64,000 nucleotides of DNA from Treponema sp. Its GTDB lineage: Bacteria > Spirochaetota > Spirochaetia > Treponematales > Treponemataceae. Below the pieces are notes generated by a model, which ran no database searches, was not told the origin of the DNA, and saw only the letters and a program-made list of their open reading frames with translations. The first letter of the stretch is position 1. Every line of letters begins with the position of its first letter. Location: assembly GCA_022010055.1 (NCBI GenBank), contig CP091737.1:1736001-1800000 (forward strand), given 5' to 3'. The position numbers and the translations under genes were made by a program. Shown piece after piece: positions 10,756 through 21,695 of the stretch.

Positions 10756-12417
10756 TTAAAAGAAAAATTTTACAAGAACAGATGCTGTTCCGCTGCGCGA
10801 AATATATTCACCGGCAACTTCCCTTTCTCCGCCAGTTATCAATTTTACAACATCATCCGCCGATACCGCAAGCCTGACAGCCGGAGTTAACCTGAAAAAT
10901 GCCTCAAAATCAATTTCCGGAACGTTGTCAAAATCTGAATCAAGAGACATTCCGTATTTTCCATCAAATCCGAACCTTGCCTTTGCGTCCTGGAACGAGA
11001 TATTCGCGCTTATAAAATGATTTGACTTTTCAGAAGGAACATCCGCCCAGTAGGATTTCCAGTCAGCGGAAAGATTCACCTTTCCAAGCCTTACGGCAAA
11101 ATTAAAGTCTGTATTGAACTGGGTAAGCTCTTCCTGCTCAAAAACATACTGTCCATAAAGGTCTTTCAGAGATTTTTTAGTCTTGTAGTCCGGCATAAAC
11201 ACACCGTTTCCAAGCGCAGTCCTGCGGAATTCGCTTTCCGCAGATAGTGTAAAACGGTCTTTTACCGGCAAAACCATAATAGAAGAAGCAAACCAGTCGC
11301 TAGTTTCTTCAGGAAGAACCCGGGCAGCCGCAAAAAGATATTTTTTTTCGGAATCGCTTATTTTTGAACGGAACGAGTCCAGTCCGCCCTTTACGCCGAT
11401 TTTTATTTTTCTTGAAGAAATTGAAGAGGTGAATCCCAAATCCGCTCCTGCGGTAAAAGGAACTACCACAGAATTGTCGCCTATAAGATTTCCAGCCACA
11501 ATGCCCGCGGAAGCATAAAGGTTCGCCACGCTGTTTTTCCATCCGAAATCAATGGAAAAATCTCCGCGGTTTGCGGCACGAGTTTTTTCAAAAGAATTTG
11601 ATGCGTCGTATTCAAGTCCGTATGCCGCCGTTGCTTTTAATGAAAAACCGTTGTTTTTCCACAAGAAATAAAGCTCAGGCTCAAGGTAGAGCAATCCTAC
11701 GTTTTTTGCGTAATCTTCTATTGTATCCGCAGCGTTTCCTGTTATTGTTGAATACCGCTTGTACCAGTCGCCAAGAGCAGAAAAACCGAATTCCATTCCG
11801 CGCGGCATCTCTTTCTGCAGTGCAAAACCTGCGCCTAGATTTTCTTTTGTAACATTGCTGATATTTTCCGATTTATTCTGAAGTCCGTTATCCGCAGACT
11901 CAAAATGTCCGTTTATATCAATTTTTAAATTTCCAGCCTTGAAAATTTTATCCGCGGAAATAAATGTATTTCTGTCTGAATACGCGGAAGTAAGGTTTCT
12001 GCCGGCATATCCGTTTGCCGACTCGTGTCCGAACTCCACAAGAAAAGGACTAAGACCTGTTTCCCTGTATATTTTGAAATTTCCTGCAATTAATCCAGGA
12101 AAACCGCCGCCGGCAAGACCTTCCACGTAGATTGATTTTTCCGGGGAACTTTTTAAGACCGAGTCGCTGTTCAATGCGCCTGAGTCGGAAGTTTCCGGAA
12201 GCCGTGGAATAAAATCTTCAATTGAGGAATCTGCGGACGGAAGCACATCTGAAAAATCAGAAACCGCGCTTTTTCCAACCTTCGGCGCGCCGCCAGAAAT
12301 CACTGTTGAAACATCAGGAAGAGAAATTTCTTCCAAATCTTCCGTTTCCTGTGAAAATACAAATCCGCCTGCAAAAAAAGCGGTAAAAATCGCCAGAATT
12401 ATAATGTTTTTTTTCAT
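10756..12417 (-). CDS. Predicted outer-membrane beta-barrel protein of unknown function
   Basis: This 553-residue protein has a signal peptide (MKKNIIILAIFTAFFAGGFV, then FSQ). A ~75-residue Ser/Asp-rich linker follows, and then roughly 450 residues of alternating hydrophobic/polar segments with many Gly, Tyr, Phe and Asn. It ends in VLVKFFF, a terminal aromatic residue typical of BAM-dependent outer-membrane barrels. No named family is recognised. It lies between the TPR gene and exbBD-tonB, close to both on the same strand. It may therefore be the outer-membrane partner served by this TonB-like system; that link is inference from position. Confidence 0.65.
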   Translation of the reverse strand: MKKNIIILAIFTAFFAGGFVFSQETEDLEEISLPDVSTVISGGAPKVGKSAVSDFSDVLPSADSSIEDFIPRLPETSDSGALNSDSVLKSSPEKSIYVEGLAGGGFPGLIAGNFKIYRETGLSPFLVEFGHESANGYAGRNLTSAYSDRNTFISADKIFKAGNLKIDINGHFESADNGLQNKSENISNVTKENLGAGFALQKEMPRGMEFGFSALGDWYKRYSTITGNAADTIEDYAKNVGLLYLEPELYFLWKNNGFSLKATAAYGLEYDASNSFEKTRAANRGDFSIDFGWKNSVANLYASAGIVAGNLIGDNSVVVPFTAGADLGFTSSISSRKIKIGVKGGLDSFRSKISDSEKKYLFAAARVLPEETSDWFASSIMVLPVKDRFTLSAESEFRRTALGNGVFMPDYKTKKSLKDLYGQYVFEQEELTQFNTDFNFAVRLGKVNLSADWKSYWADVPSEKSNHFISANISFQDAKARFGFDGKYGMSLDSDFDNVPEIDFEAFFRLTPAVRLAVSADDVVKLITGGEREVAGEYISRSGTASVLVKFFF

Positions 12418-12442
12418 ATTTTTTCCTGTCTATATATTTTTA

Positions 12443-15305
12443 TCAGTTATCAGTCTTTACACTTTTTGCCTGACGGCTTGCCGGATAAAGCTCCTTCAGC
12501 TGCCTTGCAGTCGCGTTGGCATCACCTTTCATTCCTGCGGCCAGGAACGAATCATAGGCGCCATACATTGCCGCCGCGGCTTCCTCATTTTTTCCGCAGG
12601 TCCTGTAAAATTTTGCAGATTTAAGGAACATTTCCGCGCTCTGCCTGTTTTTCTGCCGGGATTTATATCCATGGCCAAGGATTTCCGCATTTTGGGCAGC
12701 ATAAAGAGTCTCGGAATCATTCTTTCCGTTTTCTTCCTGAAGCGGCAAAAGCTGCTCCGCAAGCCGGATTGCCTCGAACGAAGTTCCTGGATATTCCGCA
12801 TAAAGAACGGCAAGCTCTGTTCCAACCTTTCGTCCTTCCGGTGTGGAATTTCCGCCGGCGCGCTTGTATTCCGCCTCTTTTTGAACAACATCTTCATTTT
12901 TTCCGCCGGCAAGTTTTTTTATCTGCGCAACGGCTTCTGGAATTCCGTCGGTCTTTGCCTGAGAATTATATTTTTCAATAAGGAAATTCGCATTTTCCAG
13001 CGCCTCAGAATATTTTCCTTCCGCCCTGTAAAGCGAAACAAGGTTCTTTGCCGAATTGTAAACGTAAGTGCTTTCCGGAAATTTCTTTATAAGAGCCAGA
13101 TTCTGCAGAATCGCGGCGGAACTGTCGCCGTTTTTTTCCATGCAGTCGGCGGTGTAATACCATGCGGCTTCCGTAAAACTTCCGTTTCTGCACTTGTTCT
13201 TATATTCTGAAAAGCGTTCCTGCGCGGTTTTAAAATCCTGCAATCCGTAAAAAAGCTCGCCGCGGCGATAAAGCGCTTCCTCCGCAAGTCTCTGGTCAGG
13301 AAATCTTGCAAAAACTTCCTTGTATTTTTCGTCCGCGGAAGAAAAATCCTTTTTCTTTTCGTAGACCTGGGCAAGCTGATAAAGACTTTTCATTCCAAAA
13401 TTATTTTTCTGTGAAGAATAAGGAAGAAGAAGCTCCACTGCCTTTGAAAAATCGCCGGAATCTGAATAAATTTCCGCAAGAAGAAGCACTGAGTCTTCTT
13501 TAGTTTCCGTTGTATTTGCGGATTTTACGGCCTTTTCCGCCATTTTTGCGGCATCAGAGTATTTTTCCATCTGAATCGCAGAGTTTGCCGCTGTCATAAG
13601 GGCATTCCACAAAAGCTCATGGGAAGGATATTGAGCCACAAAAGTATTCAAATTAGAAAACGCATCCTTGGATTTTCCCTGCCTGTACTGTGAATATCCC
13701 TGATAAAACAGCGCGTAGGAAATTTCCATAGCCTGGCCGGCATTCCTTCTGTCCGCGTTTTTTATGAATGAAGCGAAGCTTTCTTCCGCATAGGGCCAGC
13801 TTCTTGTATTGAACTGGGCAAGCCCCAGAATATATTTTCCTTCGTTCAGGCCGGACTTTGCAGCCTGAATCTGAGCTTCTTTATAGCGACCGGAAAGAAT
13901 AAGCACTTTTGAATAATTAAGCCTTTCTTCCGGGGAAAGTTTTCCTTCTTTTTCAAAGCTCTGATAGACCGAGGCAGAATCCTTAAGTTTTTGTCCACGC
14001 GCAAGGGAAAGCGCATAAAGCTCATTTTTTGAAGACTCAAGAAGTTTTTCCGCGGCGGAATAATTTCCTGTCCTGTAGCTGGCAAGCGCGAGATAGAACT
14101 TAGTGCGTTCATTTTCAGGGTTGCCAAGCGGCGCATATTTTTTCACATCTTCCCAGTTTTCCTGATAAGCGGCATATTTCGCCAGAAGGCTATAGTAGTC
14201 TTTCTGATATTCAGGATTTTTCATTTCCGCCTGTTTTTTTTGCGCTGCGGCAAGTTGAATTTCTGCCTGCCTTGCGGAATTTGCCGTAGGATTTTTTCCG
14301 CAAGTTATTTCCGCACGGTACATTTCAATCAGTTCGCTTATTCCAGAATTTGAATCAACATATTTTTCAGCCTCGTCAAAATATTCAGAAGCCTTTTTTA
14401 AATTTCCGTCAAAATAGGAATCCGTTCCAAGGCGCGTCCAGAAATCCGCAAGAAGCTCCGGGGAGTCGCTTAAATTTTTCTGCGCATCCTGAAGAACAGT
14501 TCCCGGCTCAAGCCCGACTTCCTTCTTGTGCACGGAAGAAACATTGTACGCTTTTTTCAGCGCATTCGCCGCAAGAGTCTTTTCTCCGCTTTTTAAAACC
14601 GCGCAGTAATTGTCGTATGCAGCCCTGTAATCTTTCAACGCATAAAAGGCGTCTCCGGTATATTCAATAAAAGCGTAATGGACTACAGAAGGTATTTTTT
14701 CTTTTTCTATTTTTGAATAAAGCCGGATTGTTTTTTTTGGTTTTCCAGCCTTATTATAGGAATCCGCAAGCTTTAGGAGCGCAGAATAATAGTCTGAATC
14801 CGAATAACGTCCGCCGTTCGACACAACATATTCAAAATTCAAAACCGCGTTTTTAAAATCCGAAGTCCTGTAGAAAACCAGACCGGAATCAAAAATCGCG
14901 GCCGCAAAATATTTTCCCTTCTCGCCGGCTATGGCGCAATATTCATGGTAAAGGCTCAACGCCCCGGAATAATTTTTTTTATGGTCAAAAATTCTGGCAA
15001 GCCAGTATTTAGTCGATTTCTTAAGCTCCGGATCTGAATCCAGCTTTTCCGCGGCGCATAGGACTTCGTAGGCCGCGTCAAAATCAGAAAGGCGCACAAG
15101 GCATTCCCCTTTCAACGCAAGCGCAGAGCCGATGTACGCAGAATCAGGAAATTCAGAAGAAAGTCTGTCCGCATATTGAACCGCGCCCGGATAAACCGCT
15201 GTTATAAGCCGAGGAAAGCTCATTAAAAACAGAAACATCGGTTTCCAGCGCAAAAAAATCAATTGCAAAAAAAGGCAATAAAATTAATAAAAAAAACTTT
15301 TTCAT
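12443..15305 (-). CDS. Periplasmic TPR-repeat protein (frame break near 15200)
   Basis: This is a ~950-residue exported protein. The signal peptide (MKKFFLLILLPFFAIDFFAL) is in one frame; the mature protein continues in another from YPGAVQYADRLSSEFPDSAY. One base change near 15200 joins them. The remainder is a chain of tetratricopeptide-like helical repeats with recurring patterns such as YxxAxxxFxxFxxxYPxS, similar to YbgF/BamD-type periplasmic TPR proteins. Its stop is 25 bases before the barrel-protein start, so TPR protein, barrel, ExbB, ExbD and TonB form one probable operon. Envelope assembly or energised transport is the likely setting; no specific function can be read. Confidence 0.75.
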
Positions 15306-15362
15306 ATCCATAAATAATAATTCAGAAAATGTCAAAAGTCTATAAAATCAGTCCGCATAAAA

Positions 15363-16716
15363 TCAGTCTGCAGGATAAAATTCTTCTGCGGCGTGAAGCT
15401 TCACCAGCATAACAGAATCAAGACAGTACCTGCTGAAGAATTCTTCAAAGGACATCTGCGAGCCGTCCTTGAACACTTCGCATTTAAAGCGTTTCTGGCT
15501 GTCAAAATACGGAAAAAACGCGCAACATTCATTAAAGATTTTTACTTCCGGGCTTCGCCTGTCCGTTTCGCGGATTGCCCCGAAATAAAAAAGCTGCGGA
15601 TTTTGAGCCGCCAGAACGTAAAGAAGCGGTTTCAGCATTTTTACCGAATATCCGCTGTTTTCAATGTAGCCGAAAGAATTCCGAATTCCTTTTTCTGTAA
15701 GTTCCGCGCAAAACGGCTCAATCGTCACATCAACGCCGGAATCTTTGTAAAGGTAATTTCTTCCGGTCCGCACGGAAATCACACCGCTGGCGAGATTTCT
15801 TACCCAATCGAGCGAAAATGAAATCGCATATTTTTCGCTGAGAATTCCCTGAAAGCCTGTTTTTTTGTATTCAACAGTCGGTTCAAGCAAAGGATCGCGT
15901 TTTAAGCGGGCGCCGGCAAGCGGTTCTATAATTCCGTCAGCAATCCATTTTAAATATCCTGCTCCGGAGACAGAAATTTTTTCTTCTTCCAACTCACCGG
16001 TTTTTCTGGGTTTTCCGGAAGAAATGTAGACAGGCTTTCCCTCATCGTCATACATCGCATCGTCAACAAGAATCACATCCGGATTCCGCTCTTTCAGAAC
16101 ATTTGCCATCTGCTGGACCGCATGGTAATCGTCCGGATGAATCTGCATGTATTGCCACGGAAGAGAATTTTCAGTCCAGCGCACAACCTGCTCAAACGAA
16201 GAAGAATAAACGCCCGAACGGAAGTCCGGTTGGAACACCTTTCGCGGCATAACAGCCAAAAATAAGATAGTCGCACAACGCTGTCTTGCCGGACGGCAGG
16301 AACTGAACAAAAACCTCGCTGTCCGCCGCAAAATAATAACGAATCCTTAAAGGTTTCCCGGATTTCTTGTCGCGCACAAGAAGCCAGCTGCCCGGCGCAT
16401 CACCCGGATAAATATCCTGGACTTCCGTAGTTTTTCCCTTGTCTGAATAAACGTCCACTTCTATCCGGGCGTATGGCGCGACAAAAATATTGAAAGAATC
16501 TTCCGTTTCTTCCATACGAATCTGAAACTTCTGCCCTACGCTGTTTGTACGGATTTCCGGGCGGTTCATACGAACATTCTGCAAAGGCGCCTCAAACCAG
16601 GACTCAACAAGCTCCTTACGGATTTCAGAAGAGTCCGGCACACCAAAACTGTTGTAAAGCGCAAAGACCGGCAGAACAAACAGGCTGAATAAAACTCCTG
16701 AAACAATTTTTTTCAT
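15363..16716 (-). CDS. Conserved secreted protein of unknown function (frame break near 16210)
   Basis: A signal peptide (MKKIVSGVLFSLFVLPVFAL) precedes about 430 residues. The first frame ends at GVPTGLPFGRLFFFV. A single base change near 16210 gives LPFGRVYSSSFEQVVRWTE and a continuous protein ending HAAEEFYPAD. No catalytic signature, lipobox or membrane helix beyond the signal peptide was found. The composition is mixed alpha/beta with many aromatic residues. It is 57 bases upstream of the TPR gene on the same strand and could head the TPR-barrel-exbBD-tonB operon. It has its own GGAG ribosome binding site. Confidence 0.6.
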
Positions 16717-16750
16717 ATTATCTCCGTATATCCCCGCAAAACCCGATTTT

Positions 16751-19700
16751 TCAGTTTTCCGACTTCATAACAATTTCAGAAACTGTCTCAACACCGCCCT
16801 GCTCCAAAGGAACATCGGCAACATTCACCGGCTCAGTGTCCGTAAACGTCGCCGCGCCTTCCGCAAGCTTTACAATCGGACGGGTCTTAGTTCCATCCGG
16901 ATTCACAATAACTCCGTCATCATTCTCGTCAGGATGCCGCCCGGCAGGAGCGTTTGAAAGCAGAAGCTTAAGCCGGTTCAGCTGGTTTACTTCCGAAGAG
17001 CCCGGATCGTAGTCAATCGCAGAAATATTCGCGCCCGGGAACCGCCTTCGGAGCTCCTTTATCATTCCCTTTCCGGTAACGTGGTTAGGAAGGCACGCAA
17101 AAGGCTGAACGCACGCAATGCTCGGCGCGCCCGAATGAATCAGCTCGACCATTTCCGCCGTAAGGAACCAGCCTTCTCCGGTAATATTTCCAAGCTGAAC
17201 TATGTCGTCAACGCCCTTCATCAAATCATAAATTGAGCTTGGCGGGTCAAAGCGCCGGCTCTGGCGGAGATACTTCTTCATCTTGCTTCTGTAAAGTTCC
17301 AGGAACCAGACAAGAAGCTTTGCATTGCGCTCGGTTTTCTTAGGGAACGCAAGCTGCTCGTGGCGGAAAATGCCGGTCGAGAATGTATAGAAGAAGAAAT
17401 CCGTTAAATCCGGCATTACACATTCCGCGCCCTCGCGTTCAATCGTATCAACAATATTATTGTTTGCCGTAGGATGAATTTCACAAGAATTTCACCGACA
17501 ACCCCGACGCGCGGCTTCTTTATCGGCTTCAAAGGAAGATTGTCAAATTCCTTCACAATGTTTTTAAGCATCTTGTGATAGCCATGGATTGAAAGCGACT
17601 TAACCTGTTTTTCCGCATACGCCGACCATTTTTCGTACAGTGCGTTCGCGCTTCCCGGAACAGCCTCGTAAGGACGAGTCCTGTAAAGAACCCTCATCAA
17701 AAGGTCTCCGGTAATAATCGATATAAGAAGCCTGTGCAGCAACGTCGGCGTAACTTTGAATCCCGGATTTGACTCAAACGCCTGGGCGCTCAAAGAAATA
17801 ACAGGAATATGACCCCAGCCTGCATCATTCAGCGCGCGGCGTATAAATCCAATATAATTTGTAGCGCGGCAGCCGCCGCCGGTCTGCGTTATAATCAGGG
17901 AAACGTGGTTCAAGTCGTACTTTCCGGACTCAAGCGCAGAAATCATCTGCCCCGCAACCAGAATGGAAGGATAGCAGGCATCGTTATTAACGTACTTCAG
18001 TCCGGCTTCAACAGCCTTTGGATCAACTGCGTCCAGAACAACAAAATTATAGCCTTCAGCCTGGAACGCCTTCTGCAAAATACGGAAATGAATAGGCGAC
18101 ATCTGAGGTCCGATAATTGTGTGCGTGTACTTCATTTCTTTTGTAAAGACCTGACGCTGGTAAGCCGCAGAACGCTTTGGAGGCATTTTCCTGTGGTGAC
18201 GCTGGCGTTCCTTCACAGCCGCAATCAGTGAGCGGATTCTTATCCGCACAGCGCCAAGGTTTGAGCCTTCATCAATTTTTATAAGCGTGTACATACGGTT
18301 CTTTGCCCGCATGATTTCGTCAACCTGATCCGCCGTAACCGCATCAAGGCCGCAGCCAAACGAAGTAAGCTGAACCAGCTCCAGATCCGGCATTTCGCTT
18401 ACAAACGAAGCGGCGCGGTACAAACGGTTGTGGTAAACCCACTGGTCAATAATGCGCAAAGGACGCTCAATCGAGCCAAGGTGCGCAACCGAATCTTCCG
18501 TAAAGACCGCAAGACCGAGCGCATTTATCATTTCCGGAATTCCGTGGTTGATTTCCGGATCTAGATGGTAAGGCCGTCCGGCAAGCACAATTCCGTTTCC
18601 GCCTGCGCGGATCATCTGCTCAAGAGCATCTTCGCCTGCCTGCTGGCAATCATGGCGGTATTTTTCCTGCTCTTTCCAGGCCGCGTCAACGGCTTCATTT
18701 ATCTTTTTTTCCGTAAGAGCCGGGAACTTTGGCAGAAGCTCCTCGCAGAGCCGTTCCTTAAGGCGCGGCTTATCATAAATCGGAAGGAACGGATCCATGT
18801 ATGTAATAGAAGAATCCTGCCGCAGCTCGTCAATATTGTTGCGCAGCACTTCCGGGTAGCTCGTTACAATCGGACAGTTATAATGATTTCCAGCGCCTGC
18901 ATCCTCCTGCTTTTCGTATGGAGCGCATGGATAGAAAATAAATTTCACGCCACGCTGAAGAAGCGATACAAGATGGCCGTGGCTTATCTTTCCCGGATAA
19001 CATACCGACTCGGAAGGAATGGTTTCAATCCCTTTTTCGTATACCGTTTTTGAGGAACGCTGAGAAAGCACAACGCGGAATCCAAGCCTTGTAAAGAACG
19101 TAAACCACAGCGGATAATTTTCATACATATTCAGGACGCGCGGAATTCCCACATCGCCCATCGGAGCGTCTTCCGGCCTTAATGGAACATAGCCAAAGAG
19201 CCGCTTGTATTTCCAGTCAAAAAGATTCGGCATTTCTCGCCGACATCATCAACTTTTGTGTTCTTTTTATTTGAAGCGTCAATAACGTTTCCTTCAACCT
19301 CAAGCCCGCGCTCACAGCGGTTTCCGGTAATAAACGTGCGGGTCTCAGTTCCGGTTGAAAATTTATTGATTGTCAAAAGACAGTTATTCTGGCATTTTCC
19401 GCAGCGGCGGAGCTCCAGGTCAACATGGAATTTCTCAAGCTCATCGTACGAAGCGATTTTTGAGCGCAGCTCATGGCGCGGAGTTCCCGGCTCTTCATCA
19501 GGCTTTGGCGCAGTAAGGTCAACCCACTGGTCGTAAGCGATAAGCGCAGAACCATAAGCGCCCATAAGGCCTGCCACATCCGGACGGAAAACCTCAACAC
19601 CGGCGATTTTCTCAAAAGCGCGCAGAATCGCGTCATTAAAGAACGTTCCGCCCTGAACAACAACCTTCGTGCCAATATCGCTAGCCTTTCTAAGTTTTAT

Positions 19701-21336
19701 AACCTTGAACAGAGCGTTTTTAATTACAGAATAGGAAAGTCCGGCCGCAATATCCGCAACCGAAGCGCCTTCCTTCTGCGCCTGCTTAACGCGGCTGTTC
19801 ATAAAAACAGTGCAGCGCGACCCCAGGTCGACAGGCTTTTCCGCCATAAGCGCGATTTTTCCGAACTCCTTTACGTCCATTCCCATCGTGTTCGCAAAGT
19901 TGTCAAGGAACGAACCGCAGCCGGCAGAACAAGCCTCGTTCAGCTGAATCGAAGTTATCGCGCCGTCCTTCATACGAAGGCACTTCATGTCCTGGCCGCC
20001 GATATCCAGAAGGAATTCAACGCCCGGAACAAAAAAATCCGCCGCACGGAAATGCGCAATCGTCTCAACCTCGCCGGAATCAACGCCGAACGCCGCCTGG
20101 AACAAAGCCTCGCCGTAACCGGTAGAAACAGCGCGCGCAATATAAACATCTTTCGGAAGCTTCCTGTAAAGCTCCTTAAGCATTTTCACCGCAAGCTCAA
20201 CAGGATTTCCCATATTATGCGAATAAAAATCCCAGATAATCTCGCCCTTCTGGTTTATAAGAACCGCCTTTGTGGTTGTCGAGCCGGAATCAAGCCCCAG
20301 AAAAACCGGACCGCGGGCATCCTCAAGACTTCCGCGCATCGCCTTTTCTTCCGCATGGCGCTTCCTGAACTCCTCAAGCTCATTCGCATCCGTAAAAAGC
20401 GGCTCAAGACGCTGAACCTCGCTAAGCTCCGCGCCAACAAGATTGTCCAGCCCAGCCCGGAATTCCTTCACCGTAGGAAAATGGAAATCAACAGCACCCT
20501 CGCCGTTAAATTTTCTTTCCGCGCTGAAAGCACAACCAGCCGCGACAAAAAGCTGCGAATCCTCCGGAACAATTATCTCGTCATCCTTTAATTTCAAAGT
20601 GTCAATAAAACGCTGGCGCAGCTGATCCATAAAATGAAGCGGACCGCCCAAAAACGCAACGTGTCCGCGGATTGGCTTTCCGCACGCCAGCCCGGAAATC
20701 GTCTGGTTCACAACAGCCTGATAAATGGAAGCCGCAATATCTTCCCTGCGCGCGCCCTCGTTTATAAGCGGCTGGATGTCAGTCTTGGCAAACACCGCAA
20801 CGCGCCGCAATCGGGTAAATCGTCTTAAAGCCCTTTGCAAGCTCATTCAAGCCGGCCGCATCAGTTTCAAGCAGCGCCGCCATCTGGTCAATAAACGCAC
20901 CAGTTCCGCCGGCACAAGTTCCGTTCATACGCTGCTCAACGCCGCCGGTAAAATAAGTAATCTTCGCGTCCTCGCCGCCAAGCTCAATCACAACATCAGT
21001 CTGCGGAATCAATTTCTTTACAGCCGTGGTGGCCGCTACAACTTCCTGAATAAACGGCACGTTCAGCCACTGCGAAACAGAAAGCCCGCCCGAACCAGTA
21101 ACTTTCACAGTCAAAGGCTGGTCTTCCCCAAGAGGTAATAAACCCATAATCTTGTCAAAAGCCGTAGTAACAACAGAAATAATTGTATTTCGTATATCCG
21201 CACGGTGACGCTGATAGTCACCATAAATAAGCCTGTCATTGTCATCAAGAACAGCAATTTTTACAGTCGTCGAACCAATATCAATTCCAATTCTAACCGG
21301 TAAATTTTCGTTTTCAGTTTTTTTTGTTGTTTCCAT
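16751..21336 (-). CDS. Giant acyl-CoA dehydratase activase-related protein (three frame breaks)
   Basis: About 1,530 residues joined across homopolymer breaks near 20791, 19234 and 17477. Order: a first ASKHA activase domain (GIDIGSTTVKIAVL, then GTCAGGTGAFIDQM); a second (LGLDSGSTTTKAVLI, then ACSAGCGSFLDNFA and GSRCTVFMNSR); a Cys motif RRCGKCQNNCL; then a long 2-hydroxyacyl-CoA-dehydratase-like region with many Cys (SVCYPGKISHGHL, YPCAPYEKQ, NDACYPSILVAGQM, TGGGCRATNYIGF, PFACLPNHVTGKG). Activases use ATP to push low-potential electrons from a bridging [4Fe-4S] cluster into a dehydratase or double-cubane protein. Having both parts in one chain suggests self-activation. The substrate is unknown. 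The chosen ATG has AAGGA seven bases upstream; a GTG four codons earlier would overlap it. Confidence 0.85.
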
Positions 21337-21439
21337 TAAATCCTTCACTCTAAAACCTGATAATTCAAGCCAATATCACTACTAAAATATAAACGCGAAA
21401 CTGTAAATTTGCAATTGGTAATTCAGAATTAGAGGAGAT

Positions 21440-21543
21440 GATGTCCAATAAGTTCCGAATGTCATTATTGAACAATTGTAATATATGCATTTAGAATTTC
21501 AGGTCAAGCCGATAAATGACAAAAAAGATACTTATTGGACATC
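21440..21543. repeat. Small inverted-repeat element (inner type), solitary copy
   Basis: A 104-bp unit is bounded by GATGTCCAATAAGT and its reverse complement. Its interior closely matches the cores of the two larger elements near gatC and ftsH, for example AATTTCAGGTCAAGCC and TGACAAAAAAGATACTTATT. It has no coding capacity. No convincing target duplication was seen. It occupies most of the 359-base gap upstream of murJ; the rest of that gap holds only a possible murJ promoter. Confidence 0.8.
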
Positions 21544-21695
21544 TCCGACCCTCTTTTACTGCAAGTCCTCATTCCGCAGCCGCTCCATTCCGGTCTTTCC
21601 GTGCAATCGGGGCTAGGAAAATTCTGAAAGTCCGGCAATCCAGCGCGAACCAGGGCAAATTGAACAAAAACCATAACTCGGCTACACTTACACAA

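Noticed and set aside
19473..20591. Long plus-strand open frame opposite the activase gene
   Set aside because: It is antisense to highly conserved activase motifs and its product has shadow-like Arg/Asn composition.
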